This document shows positions 6,665 to 13,952 of a stretch of 15,794 nucleotides of DNA, one piece after another (the first letter of the stretch is position 1; the number at the start of each line of letters is the position of its first letter). The position numbers and the translations under genes are program-made. The DNA is from an uncultured Peptococcaceae bacterium (GTDB lineage Bacteria > Bacillota > Peptococcia > Peptococcales > Peptococcaceae), in the NCBI GenBank assembly GCA_900552455.1, contig URZX01000043.1, positions 1 to 15,794 on the forward strand, given 5' to 3'. The notes below the pieces were generated by a model. It did no database searches. It was not told the origin of the DNA and was given only the letters and a program-made list of their open reading frames with translations.

Positions 6665-7513
6665 ATGAAAAATAAATACATTGGCTATCTCGCCCTGGTT
6701 CCTTTCGCTGTTGTCGTCATCCTCTACGAGCTGCTGCCGCTCCTGCAGCTTGTGTACTCGAGTCTCATCGGCAAGGAAAGCGAAACCTTCGGGCTGGAAA
6801 ATTTCATCAAGATCTTCACCACGCCGCTCTATCAGCAGGCGATCATCAACAGCGTGAAAATCTCGCTGATCTCTGCGATCGTCGGCATCATCGTCGCGTT
6901 CATCGGCGCGCGCTTCGCCACAGAAGCAACGCCGCGCGTGCAGAATGCGTTCACGATGCTGCTGAATATGACGTCAAATTTCTCCGGCGTGCCGCTGGCG
7001 TTCGCGTTCATGGTGCTGATGGGAAACACCGGCGTGCTGACGCTGCTCGCGCGTGAAAACAGCATTCCATTTCTCTCGACCTTCGATCTCTACAGCGGCA
7101 ACGGCCTGATGCTCCTGTACATCTATTTCCAGATCCCGCTGTCCACGCTCCTGCTCATCCCAGCGTTCGCCGGCATCCGTCCGGAATGGCGACAGGCTGC
7201 GATGCTCCTTAACGCCGGACCGCTGGATTACTGGTTCCGCATCGCCATTCCAAATCTGCTGCCGAGCATTCTCGGCACGCTCTCTGTGCTTTTCGCCAAC
7301 GCCCTCGCAGCATACGCCAGCGCCTACGCCCTCGTCAGCAACAACTACGCTTTGCTGGCGCTGCAGATCACCTCGAAATACAAGGGCGACGTCGAGATCG
7401 ACCGCGCCACCGGCGGCGCACTGGCCGTCGTGCTGATCCTGCTGATGGTCGTCGCGACGCTGATCAACAACTACTTCACCAAACGCAACACGAAAGGACG
7501 TGATCTGGTATGA
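6665..7513 (+). CDS. ABC importer permease 1
   Basis: This 282-residue inner-membrane protein forms half of the import channel. It has about six hydrophobic segments: residues about 7-30, 60-82, 96-118, 142-166, 196-222 and 250-270. The cytoplasmic coupling (EAA) loop is seen as RQAAMLLNAGPLDYWFRIAIP after the fourth segment (the leading Glu of EAA is replaced), the contact to the ATPase. The start at 6665 has AGGAGG 5 bases upstream, partly made by the second copy of the upstream repeat. The gene ends in an ATGA overlap with permease 2. It belongs to the BPD_transp_1 (MetI-like) fold used by spermidine/putrescine, ferric and AfuABC-like importers. It appears intact. Confidence 0.92.
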   Translation: MKNKYIGYLALVPFAVVVILYELLPLLQLVYSSLIGKESETFGLENFIKIFTTPLYQQAIINSVKISLISAIVGIIVAFIGARFATEATPRVQNAFTMLLNMTSNFSGVPLAFAFMVLMGNTGVLTLLARENSIPFLSTFDLYSGNGLMLLYIYFQIPLSTLLLIPAFAGIRPEWRQAAMLLNAGPLDYWFRIAIPNLLPSILGTLSVLFANALAAYASAYALVSNNYALLALQITSKYKGDVEIDRATGGALAVVLILLMVVATLINNYFTKRNTKGRDLV

Positions 7514-8307
7514 AGAAAAAAACGAGTCTCGCTGCAAAGATCGTGCTCATTCTCATCGCGATCTATCTGGTCACGCCATTTCTCGCGACCTTTGTTTATT
7601 CCCTTTTCACCGAATGGACCGGCGTGCTGCCACGCGGCTTCACGCTGCGCAATTATCAAGAGCTTTTCGCCGACACAGATTTCTGGCTGGCGATCGGGCG
7701 CACGCTCATCCTCTGCGCCGTCAGCGTGTTGATCACGATCGTGCTGCTGCTTCTGGCGATGTATCCGATCACCGTCATGAACCGCAGGCTCGGCAAATAC
7801 ATGCAGTTCATCTGCATGATCCCGTACGCGCTGCAGGGCGTCATTCTCTCGATCTCCATCATCTCGATCTACGCTGGCATGGACGGCGTCCTCTCGAACC
7901 GCATGTTCATGCTCTTCGGCGCCTACTCGATCCTGGTGCTTCCGTACATCTACCAGGGCATTCGCAACAGCCTCAACGCCATCGACGCCAAAACCCTCAT
8001 CCAAGCCGCAGAGGTGCTGGGCTGCAGCCGCTTCCGCGCTTATGTGCAGGTCATCCTGCCAAATATTTTCAGCGGCATCCTCGTTTCTTCACTGCTCGCT
8101 GAAAGCATCGTCTTCGGCGATTTCGTACTCGCAAACAACATCGCCGGCAACAACTACGAAAACGTCTCCGTCTATCTCAACGAAAACATGTACACCTCCA
8201 GCGGGCTGGCGAGCGCCATCGTCGTCGTCATTTTCGCTGTCGTTTTCCTCGTCACCGGGCTCATGCTCAAGCTTCAGAAAAAAGATTCCAGGGAGGGCCA
8301 GAAGTAA
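7510..8307 (+). CDS. ABC importer permease 2
   Basis: This 265-residue protein is the second channel subunit. Hydrophobic segments lie at about 9-31, 58-85, 98-122, 130-150, 180-205 and 235-258. Its coupling loop, IQAAEVLGCSRFRAYVQVILP, is closer to the EAA---G consensus than that of permease 1. The ATG overlaps the stop codon of permease 1 (ATGA), with a weak GGA-type site upstream, so it is probably translated by coupling. The stop codon in turn overlaps the ATPase start by one base (TAATG). The N terminus is short and basic (MKKKTSLAAK), consistent with the inside-positive rule. Confidence 0.92.
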   Translation: MKKKTSLAAKIVLILIAIYLVTPFLATFVYSLFTEWTGVLPRGFTLRNYQELFADTDFWLAIGRTLILCAVSVLITIVLLLLAMYPITVMNRRLGKYMQFICMIPYALQGVILSISIISIYAGMDGVLSNRMFMLFGAYSILVLPYIYQGIRNSLNAIDAKTLIQAAEVLGCSRFRAYVQVILPNIFSGILVSSLLAESIVFGDFVLANNIAGNNYENVSVYLNENMYTSSGLASAIVVVIFAVVFLVTGLMLKLQKKDSREGQK

Positions 8308-9350
8308 TGGCTTACATCGAATTTAAAAACGTCGTCAAACAATTTGGCAAAAACACCGTCTTGAACGAGATCAACCTCGACATCAACAAAGGCGAACTCG
8401 TCACGCTGCTGGGGCCTTCCGGCTGCGGAAAATCCACGTTCCTGCGCTGCCTCTCCGGACTGGAGAGCGTCACCAGCGGCCAGATCATCCTCGACGGGCA
8501 GGATATCACAAACATGCCTGCCAGCCAGCGCAATATCGGCATGGTTTTCCAGCAATATTCCCTCTTTCCAAATATGAACGTGGAACAGAACATCGCCTTC
8601 GGGTTGAAAATGCAGAAACGCTCCGCCGATGAGATCGAGAAAAAAGTGCGCGACGCCATCGCCCTCGTTGATCTCAAGGGCAAGGAAAAATCCTATCCGG
8701 CCAATCTTTCCGGCGGTCAGCAGCAGCGCGTGGCGCTGGCGCGCTCCATCGTAACCGAACCAAAGGTGTTGCTCCTCGACGAACCGCTCTCAGCCATCGA
8801 CGCCAAGCTGCGCAAGGAGCTGCAGACGCGCATCCGCGAGATCCATCTCGAGCTGGGGCTGACCACCGTTTTCGTCACCCACGACCAGGACGAAGCCATG
8901 GTCATGAGCGACGTCATCGAGCTTTTCCACGCCGGCCGCATCGAGCAGGCGGGAAGTCCTGTGAGCGTCTACACAAAACCAGTCTCCACCTTCGCCGCCA
9001 GCTTTATCGGCAGCTACAACCAGATCGACGGCACCACCTTCTACCAGGCGACGCGCCTGCCGATCGAAGCAGGAAACACCGTCGCCATCCGTCCGGAGAC
9101 GATCTCCATCTCCACCGAGGAGCCAGCGGACAAAACCGGCAGCATCATCCTCCGCGGCACCATCACAGCGAGCGTGCCCCGCGGCAACGTGCTGCGCTAC
9201 ACCGTGCAGTGTGACACGATGAAGCTCTACGTCGACACCCTCTTCCGCAGCTTCAACATCTACGACATCGGCAGCCAGGTCTGGCTCTCCATTCCGGAGC
9301 ATGACTGTCTCTCCATCCGCGGCGTCGAAAAGGAGCCTGCCCATGTTTAA
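8307..9350 (+). CDS. ABC importer ATPase
   Basis: This 347-residue ATPase powers the importer. Walker A is GPSGCGKST (36-44), the Q-loop Gln lies in MVFQQYSLFP (about 79-88), the signature is LSGGQQQR (134-141), Walker B is VLLLDEP (154-160) with E159, and the switch His is H192 in VTHDQDEA. The C-terminal 110 residues form the TOBE-type regulatory region seen in PotA/FbpC/MalK-like proteins, including the IRPETISI strand. GGGAGGG precedes the ATG, which overlaps the permease 2 stop codon. All catalytic motifs are intact. The last 8 bases overlap the start of the PHP gene, tying that enzyme closely to import. Confidence 0.95.
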   Translation: MAYIEFKNVVKQFGKNTVLNEINLDINKGELVTLLGPSGCGKSTFLRCLSGLESVTSGQIILDGQDITNMPASQRNIGMVFQQYSLFPNMNVEQNIAFGLKMQKRSADEIEKKVRDAIALVDLKGKEKSYPANLSGGQQQRVALARSIVTEPKVLLLDEPLSAIDAKLRKELQTRIREIHLELGLTTVFVTHDQDEAMVMSDVIELFHAGRIEQAGSPVSVYTKPVSTFAASFIGSYNQIDGTTFYQATRLPIEAGNTVAIRPETISISTEEPADKTGSIILRGTITASVPRGNVLRYTVQCDTMKLYVDTLFRSFNIYDIGSQVWLSIPEHDCLSIRGVEKEPAHV

Positions 9351-10338
9351 GCCAACAACGATCTTTCCCGAAAGCGGCCGCTTCTACAAAGGAAATCTCC
9401 ACAGCCACACCACCAATTCCGACGGCCATCTTTCGCCAGCAGAAGCCGTCGCCCTTTTCAAAAGTCAGGGCTACAGCTTTCTCTGCCTGAGCGAGCACGA
9501 CCGCTACACCGATTACCGCGCAGAATTTGACAGCGATGCGTTTATCATCCTGCCCGGGCTCGAAGCCTCGGCAAATCTCGTCGATCCCACAAGCGGACAG
9601 CGGCTGAAAACCCATCACATGCACGGCATTCTTGGCACAACAGCCATGCAGGAAAAAGCGAGCGAACATTTCAGCCACAAAGAATATCTTCCGGTGCCTG
9701 TCAGCGAAGGCCAGTGGGACGGGCTCGCCGTCGCCGAAAATGTGCGCGACACGCTCAAATCCCACGGCTGCTTCGTCACTTACAACCATCCCATCTGGAG
9801 CCGCGTCGACGCCGACGATTTCTGCGACCTCGACGGCATCTGGGCGCTCGAGATCTACAATTACAACACCGTGAACGAGTCCGCCACCGGCTACGACACC
9901 ACCTACTGGGATAAGATCCTGCGCAGCGGCCGTCAACTTTTCGCCTTCGCCAGCGACGACAACCACAACGAAGGCCTCTTCGACGACGCCTGCGGCGGCT
10001 GGATCTCTGTCAAGGCTGAGCGTCTCGACCACGATGCGATCGTGGAAGCCATGCTCCGCGGCGAGTATTATTCCTCCAGCGGCCCGGCCATCTACAACTG
10101 GGGCGTCAAAGAAAATAATACCGTCTGGGTCGACTGCAGCGCCTGCGAGCGCGTCAATTTCATCTGCGGCGGCTATATCAACGCTGGCGGCACCGTCATC
10201 GCGCCGACGCGCGACGGCCTGCGCCATGTGGAATTTTCTCTGCGCGGCACAGAAACCTATGTGCGCATCGAATGCGTCGACCACGCTGGCAAGATCGCCT
10301 GGACCAACGCGCATTTTCTCGAGGATGAGCAAAAATGA
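9343..10338 (+). CDS. PHP-domain metallohydrolase, CehA/McbA-like
   Basis: PHP enzymes are metal-dependent hydrolases, mostly phosphoesterases. In this 331-residue protein the metal ligands are seen in order: H20, H22 and D27 in HSHTTNSDG, H52 in SEHD, E74 in GLEAS, H92/H94 in HHMHG, H149 in NHP, and D206/H208 in DDNH. The C-terminal 110 or so residues (with YYSSSGPAIYNW) look like the beta-sandwich extension found in CehA/McbA-type members. The start at 9343 has AGGAG 7 bases upstream and lies just before the GNLHSH strand. An ATG further upstream at 9301 lacks a site. No signal peptide is present, so it acts in the cytoplasm. It overlaps the ATPase gene by 8 bases and the HAD gene by 4, and probably cleaves the imported compound. 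The substrate is unknown. Confidence 0.88.
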   Translation: MFKPTTIFPESGRFYKGNLHSHTTNSDGHLSPAEAVALFKSQGYSFLCLSEHDRYTDYRAEFDSDAFIILPGLEASANLVDPTSGQRLKTHHMHGILGTTAMQEKASEHFSHKEYLPVPVSEGQWDGLAVAENVRDTLKSHGCFVTYNHPIWSRVDADDFCDLDGIWALEIYNYNTVNESATGYDTTYWDKILRSGRQLFAFASDDNHNEGLFDDACGGWISVKAERLDHDAIVEAMLRGEYYSSSGPAIYNWGVKENNTVWVDCSACERVNFICGGYINAGGTVIAPTRDGLRHVEFSLRGTETYVRIECVDHAGKIAWTNAHFLEDEQK

Positions 10339-11051
10339 TCCGCGGCGTGCTTTTTGACAAGGACGACACCCTGCTCGATCTCGCCACCTTCTGGCGCGCA
10401 CCTGTGCAGCGCACAGTAGATTTCATGCTGCGCGAACTCAGGCGCGAAAACGACCAGGCGCTGCGCCACGCACTCGAATGTGCCGCTGGATTCGACGGCG
10501 ACGCGCTCATCGCAGAATCTCCTGTCGTCGCCGGCACCAACGCCGACGTCGTGCGCGCCTGCATGGACGTGCTCGCTGCGCAGAACATCGACGTCATAGA
10601 CCAGTCGCTTTTCGCCCGGCTCGCCGAAACCTATCTCGAGATCGCCTGCCTGCGCGACGGCGTCTGCCAGCCAACCGGCGATCTCGCGTATGTGCTCGAT
10701 GCCCTGCACGCGCAAAACATCCGCACCGGCGTCGCCACCTCCGACAGCTTCGCTTCCACCATGCACGCGCTGGAAAAAATGGGCGTCGCCGAAAAATTTG
10801 ACTGCATCCTCACCGCCGACCGCGTCGCCCGCCCAAAACCAGCACCAGATATGGCCATGGTCTTCTGCGCCCGCTGCAGCCTCACGCCAGAGGAAGTCGC
10901 CATGGTCGGCGACAGCGCAAACGACATGCGCTTTGCACGAAACGCCGGCCTCACCGCCATCTACCTCGACCGCGCAACCACCGCAAATATCGACTGCGAT
11001 TACCGCATCCAGCGCATCGAGGATGTCGTGGCGTTGCTCACAGATCTATAA
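10335..11051 (+). CDS. HAD-superfamily phosphatase (phosphoglycolate phosphatase-like)
   Basis: HAD phosphatases remove phosphate from small molecules through an aspartyl-phosphate intermediate. This 238-residue protein has motif I FDKDDT (nucleophile D8, acid/base D10), motif II GVATSDS (about 132-138), motif III K168 in RPKPAPD and motif IV VGDSAND (191-197). A helical cap of about 100 residues (about 20-120) sits between motifs I and II, as in subclass C1 enzymes such as Gph. The ATG overlaps the PHP stop codon (ATGA). As the last gene of the importer operon it probably acts on the product of the PHP enzyme. A housekeeping phosphoglycolate role is less likely given this tight coupling, but is not excluded. 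Confidence 0.9.
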   Translation: MIRGVLFDKDDTLLDLATFWRAPVQRTVDFMLRELRRENDQALRHALECAAGFDGDALIAESPVVAGTNADVVRACMDVLAAQNIDVIDQSLFARLAETYLEIACLRDGVCQPTGDLAYVLDALHAQNIRTGVATSDSFASTMHALEKMGVAEKFDCILTADRVARPKPAPDMAMVFCARCSLTPEEVAMVGDSANDMRFARNAGLTAIYLDRATTANIDCDYRIQRIEDVVALLTDL

Positions 11052-11057
11052 GGAAAG

Positions 11058-11099
11058 AAAACGTATCGCACCACGAAATCGTGAAACGATACGTTTTTT
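11058..11099. terminator. Bidirectional terminator between convergent operons
   Basis: A perfect 11-bp outer stem (11058-11068 with 11087-11097) contains an inner CACG-AAAT-CGTG hairpin. It is followed by TTTTTT on the plus strand and by CGTTTTCTTT on the minus strand. It ends the importer operon from the left and the exporter operon from the right. The stop codons on either side lie within about 10 bases. Confidence 0.88.
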
Positions 11100-11105
11100 A
11101 CTTAC

Positions 11106-11747
11106 TCACAGATCGACGCGCGAGAAATTCCGCGCCGCGATGCGATAAGTCAGCGCTGTGCTGGCAACGTAGAACACCATGCCGATCACCAGAATCGGCA
11201 GCTGGCGAAGCTGATCGCTCAGCGACAAGCCATCCAGCCAGGCGAGCGCGGGTAGATGCACAGCAGCCTCCATACACAGAATGAGCAGCATCGCCGGAAC
11301 GACGGCAAAAATGAACGCCTTGCCGACGCTTACGGCGTCGCGGAAAAACACGCTGAGAAAAATGAGATTAAACACGGCGTAGATCACGAGGCCGCAGCCA
11401 AAATACGCGACGTTCGCCTCGATGCCGACAGGATTGCCATTCGGCAGCAGCTCGGTGCGCATGATCGCGAAAGGAATGGTGAGCGCAAGCTGCGCCAGCT
11501 CGATGCTCACGATGAGCATCATCTTCCCTTTCACCACATCGCGCTTGCAGACAGGCAACAGCATGGTATAGAAAATATCCGCATTTTCCCGCGCGAACTG
11601 ACAGGAGAAAAATGCCGCCAGCATCCCGAAGAAAAACACCATGCCATACGGATACGCCGGCACGAGCACCAACGCGCCAAGGAACACAAACATCACATCC
11701 ACTGCCGGCGCTGCAAGTCGCCATTCTTTAACAAAAAGCTCCGACAT
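11106..11747 (-). CDS. ABC-2 type exporter membrane protein
   Basis: This 213-residue protein has about six hydrophobic segments (residues about 13-33, 36-52, 78-97, 113-137, 144-165 and 183-203) and no enzyme motifs. It is the membrane part of a two-protein ABC exporter whose ATPase is the gene just upstream. The two genes overlap by 20 bases. The N terminus MSELFVKEWRL is typical of small ABC-2 permeases related to those next to YhcH/BcrA-like ATPases. The FARENADIFYTMLLPVCKRDVVKGK loop (seen as ENADIFYTML and then PVCKRDVV) is the usual cytoplasmic coupling region of this family. The exported substrate is not known; antimicrobial peptides and small drugs are common for this type. Confidence 0.8.
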   Translation of the reverse strand: MSELFVKEWRLAAPAVDVMFVFLGALVLVPAYPYGMVFFFGMLAAFFSCQFARENADIFYTMLLPVCKRDVVKGKMMLIVSIELAQLALTIPFAIMRTELLPNGNPVGIEANVAYFGCGLVIYAVFNLIFLSVFFRDAVSVGKAFIFAVVPAMLLILCMEAAVHLPALAWLDGLSLSDQLRQLPILVIGMVFYVASTALTYRIAARNFSRVDL

Positions 11748-12483
11748 CGTACATCCTCCCCTCGTTTCGCACCATGATCTCCTCGAGCGTCAGTACGTCT
11801 TCGTTTGGGCGTCGCAAATGCTGAAAGCTGCCGATAAAATGTTCTTTACTCTCGCTGGCAATGAGCCGGCCATTTTTAATGTAGGTAATGTCGTCGGCGC
11901 ATTTCTCAAGATCAGACGTGATGTGCGTCGAAAACAAAATGCTGCGCCGCCCATCCTGCACGAGCTGGCGAAACAGCGCAAGCAGATCCTCGCGCGCCAC
12001 CGGATCGAGCCCGCTCGTCGGCTCGTCGAAAATAAACAGCTGCGCGTGGTGAGACAACGCCAGCGCGATCAGGTATTTCACCTTCATCCCCTCGGAAAGC
12101 TCCTTCACGCGCTTTCCCTCGTCGAGCGCGAACATCTGCATGTAGCGCGCGTACGCATCCTCGTCCCAATGCGCGTAAAATCGTTTTGTGACGTGCGTGA
12201 TCTGCGCCAGCCGCTTTTCCTTGTAAAAATCGATGCCGCCGAGAACGACGCCGAGCTCCTGTTTGCACTGCGCTTCGTCGACGTAAAAATCTCGCCCCAT
12301 CATTTCCACCTTGCCGCTGTCTGGGCAGACCATGCCCAGCATCGCTTTCAGCGTCGTGCTCTTGCCCGCGCCATTTTTGCCGATGAGCCCCATGATGCGC
12401 CCAGGTTCCAGCGAAAAGCTCACATCTTTCAGCGCAAACGACGGATAGGTTTTGTATAAATTTTTCACGCGCAACATACTCAT
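11728..12483 (-). CDS. ABC exporter ATPase (BcrA/YhcH-like)
   Basis: This 251-residue ATPase has Walker A GKNGAGKST (35-43), signature LSEGM (129-133, with Glu in place of the first Gly as usual in this branch), Walker B LFIFDEP (149-155, catalytic E154) and H187 in STHI. It lacks the TOBE region of importers, which fits an exporter. The ATG at 12483 overlaps the stop codon of the upstream regulator (ATGA), and an AGGGGGAAAG stretch serves as ribosome binding site. An ATG two codons later is also possible. Together with the membrane protein it would expel or relocate a substrate, or act as a sensor unit. The HTH regulator in the same transcript suggests self-controlled expression. Confidence 0.92.
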   Translation of the reverse strand: MSMLRVKNLYKTYPSFALKDVSFSLEPGRIMGLIGKNGAGKSTTLKAMLGMVCPDSGKVEMMGRDFYVDEAQCKQELGVVLGGIDFYKEKRLAQITHVTKRFYAHWDEDAYARYMQMFALDEGKRVKELSEGMKVKYLIALALSHHAQLFIFDEPTSGLDPVAREDLLALFRQLVQDGRRSILFSTHITSDLEKCADDITYIKNGRLIASESKEHFIGSFQHLRRPNEDVLTLEEIMVRNEGRMYDVGAFC

Positions 12484-12953
12484 GATCTTTCCCCCTTTCC
12501 GCCCAGCGTATCAATGGCCCACTGCGCAGCGCTCAGAAAAACGTCGCTGGCCATCAGCGCCAGTCCGCTTGCGCCTGGCGTTGTATCGCCGAGAACAACG
12601 AGCATATCGCCAGGTTCGTAGCCCAGCAGCTCCCGCGCTTTTTTCGGAATGACGATCTGTCCGCGCTCACCGATCTGCACCGTGCCGAAAAGGTGTTTGT
12701 CCTTTGGCGGCACGCCGATTCCTGTCGCTTCCTGATCAAAATGCACCAGATCGTCCAGTGACACATTATAGAGCGTCGCCAGTGCGTCACAATTGATCAA
12801 ATCCGGCATGCTCTCGCCCGTTTCCCACTTCGCGACCGCCTGCCGCGTCACGCCGATACGCTCAGCAACCTGCTCCAGTGTCAGCCGCTGCTGCTTGCGC
12901 AGCGTTGCAAGATTGTACGCAAGATGATTTTTCTGTTCGTTCGTATCATTCAT
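12480..12953 (-). CDS. XRE-family HTH regulator fused to an AbrB/SpoVT-type domain
   Basis: This 157-residue protein has a lambda-repressor-like HTH (residues about 13-67; LEQVAERIGVTRQAVAKWETGES is the helix-turn-helix, seen as GVTRQAVAKWE) and then a swapped-hairpin AbrB-type domain (about 89-121; FGTVQIGERGQIVIPKKARE, key part RGQIVIPKKAR). Two separate DNA-binding folds in one small protein is an unusual but known combination next to ABC-2 exporters. The start at 12953 has AGGAGG with good spacing. A longer reading frame up to 13115 has no ribosome binding site and crosses the promoter, so I reject it. It is the first gene of the exporter operon and probably controls that operon. The dyads in the promoter at 12976-13004 are its likely site. 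Confidence 0.88.
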   Translation of the reverse strand: MNDTNEQKNHLAYNLATLRKQQRLTLEQVAERIGVTRQAVAKWETGESMPDLINCDALATLYNVSLDDLVHFDQEATGIGVPPKDKHLFGTVQIGERGQIVIPKKARELLGYEPGDMLVVLGDTTPGASGLALMASDVFLSAAQWAIDTLGGKGERS

Positions 12954-12975
12954 CTTTTTCACACCTCCTGCATCT

Positions 12976-13004
12976 ATTCTACACAAGCGTGCGCGCACTT
13001 CCAA
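12976..13004 (-). promoter_or_regulatory. Promoter of the regulator/exporter operon with palindrome
   Basis: On the minus strand TTGGAA (12999-13004) and TAGAAT (12976-12981) are 17 bases apart. The spacer contains a perfect 10-bp palindrome GTGCGCGCAC (12989-12998). Transcription would start about 15 bases before the AGGAGG site of the XRE-AbrB gene. The palindrome is a candidate site for self-regulation. Confidence 0.6.
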
Positions 13005-13059
13005 CCAACCAGCGCCAACGCATTTTGTTCGTTTTAGTTGCTCAGATTTTTCGCCACAC

Positions 13060-13073
13060 ATTTTCGCGAAAAT
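13060..13073. promoter_or_regulatory. 14-bp perfect palindrome between divergent regulators
   Basis: ATTTTCGCGAAAAT is a perfect palindrome. It lies directly upstream of the -35 of the MerR-family gene and about 55 bases upstream of the -35 of the exporter operon. Its position would let one bound protein act on both promoters. The binding protein is unknown; the XRE-AbrB regulator is the nearest candidate. Confidence 0.45.
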
Positions 13074-13076
13074 CCC

Positions 13077-13107
13077 TTGACCCTCACGCAGCGTCATGGT
13101 ATATGCT
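13077..13107 (+). promoter_or_regulatory. MerR-type promoter with 19-bp spacer
   Basis: TTGACC (13077-13082) and TATGCT (13102-13107) are separated by 19 bases, the stretched spacing that MerR-family proteins correct by twisting DNA. The spacer carries the dyad ACCCTCACG-CAG-CGTCATGGT (halves 13081-13089 and 13093-13101), similar to sites of TipA/Mta-type regulators. It lies just before the MerR-family gene, so the protein most likely activates its own expression when it binds a ligand. Confidence 0.8.
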
Positions 13108-13127
13108 AGTCGCAAGGAGATGATGAG

Positions 13128-13874
13128 ATGAAGCTACAGATCAAAGAATTTGCCGCGCTCGTCGGTGTGAGCGTGCGCACGCTGCATTATTATGATGAGA
13201 TCGGTCTGCTCGCGCCGGCCTCTGTGGACGCACAGAGCGGCTACCGGTATTACGACGACGCGTCGCTGGCGCGGATGCAGGAGATTCTTTTCTACCGCGA
13301 GCTGGATTTTCCGCTGAAAGAGATCGCTGCGCTTCTCGCTTCTCCGAATTACGACAAAACACAGGCGCTGGCGGCACAAAAAGAGCTTCCGATCCTGAAA
13401 CGGGATCGTCTCAATCGACTCATCGCCGCTATAGACTGTGCGCAAGAAGGAGTGACCGACATGACTGCTTTTGACAACAGCGCGTTTGAAAACAAACGCG
13501 CCGCCTATGCCGCCGAAGCCAAAGAGCGCTGGGTACAGAGCGACGCCTGGAGGGAATATGAAATGAAAACGGATAACTACGGCAAAGAAACATGGCAGGC
13601 GCTTGGCAGCGCAATGGATGAGATTTTCGCAGCCTTCGCCGCCGCCATGACGCAAGGGCATGCGCCCGAAAGTGAAGCAGCGCAGACACTTGTAAAACGC
13701 TTACAAGACCACATCAGCGCCAACTACTACACCTGCACCAATGCCATCCTCGCCAGTCTCGGCGAGATGTACTCCGCCGACGCGCGCTTTCGCGCCGGCA
13801 TTGACCGTCACGCCCCCGGCACCGCCAGCTATGCAAGCCAGGCAATCGCAACCTACTGCCGCAATTTCGCTTGA
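13128..13874 (+). CDS. MerR-family regulator with TipAS ligand-binding domain
   Basis: TipAL-type proteins bind antibiotics such as thiostrepton and other cyclic peptides and activate transcription. This 248-residue protein has the MerR winged helix (residues 3-70; VRTLHYYDEIGLL and SGYRYYDD), a coiled-coil linker (about 76-108) and a TipAS-type helical domain (about 121-248) beginning with EAKERWVQSDAWREYE (seen as KERWVQSDAW). AAGGAG lies 8 bases before the ATG. The promoter is the self-controlled 19-bp-spacer type. It is divergent from the XRE-AbrB/ABC exporter operon, so it may also raise export of the sensed drug. No clear terminator was found after the gene, and read-through into the ArsR gene is possible. 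Confidence 0.92.
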   Translation: MKLQIKEFAALVGVSVRTLHYYDEIGLLAPASVDAQSGYRYYDDASLARMQEILFYRELDFPLKEIAALLASPNYDKTQALAAQKELPILKRDRLNRLIAAIDCAQEGVTDMTAFDNSAFENKRAAYAAEAKERWVQSDAWREYEMKTDNYGKETWQALGSAMDEIFAAFAAAMTQGHAPESEAAQTLVKRLQDHISANYYTCTNAILASLGEMYSADARFRAGIDRHAPGTASYASQAIATYCRNFA

Positions 13875-13887
13875 GCAAAAAAACACA

Positions 13888-13916
13888 TTGACATTTTTCT
13901 ATATATCATCTACAAT
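13888..13916 (+). promoter_or_regulatory. Near-consensus promoter of the ArsR-led operon
   Basis: TTGACA (13888-13893), a 17-base AT-rich spacer and TACAAT (13911-13916) make a nearly perfect sigma-A promoter. Transcription would start inside the palindrome at 13921-13938, so a bound repressor would block it completely. Confidence 0.88.
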
Positions 13917-13920
13917 AACA

Positions 13921-13938
13921 CATAGATAATTATCTATG
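13921..13938. promoter_or_regulatory. 18-bp perfect palindrome, ArsR operator
   Basis: CATAGATAATTATCTATG is perfectly symmetric. It starts 4 bases after the -10 box and ends 14 bases before the ArsR start codon. AT-rich symmetric sites of this kind, overlapping the transcription start, are typical of ArsR/SmtB repressors. Self-repression relieved by a metal or metalloid is the expected behaviour. Confidence 0.82.
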
Positions 13939-13952
13939 AGAGATGATGAACA

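Noticed and set aside
7471..8004. Minus-strand open frame with acidic and basic repeats opposite the permease genes
   Set aside because: Composition is typical of an antisense frame over hydrophobic codons. It has no start signal or domain and conflicts with two well-supported permease genes.
9301..9342. Earlier ATG for the PHP gene
   Set aside because: It adds 14 residues lying wholly inside the ATPase gene, with no ribosome binding site. The ATG at 9343 has AGGAG.
12954..13115. N-terminal extension of the XRE-AbrB gene
   Set aside because: The extension crosses the -10/-35 of its own promoter, has no ribosome binding site and adds no known domain. The ATG at 12953 has a strong AGGAGG.
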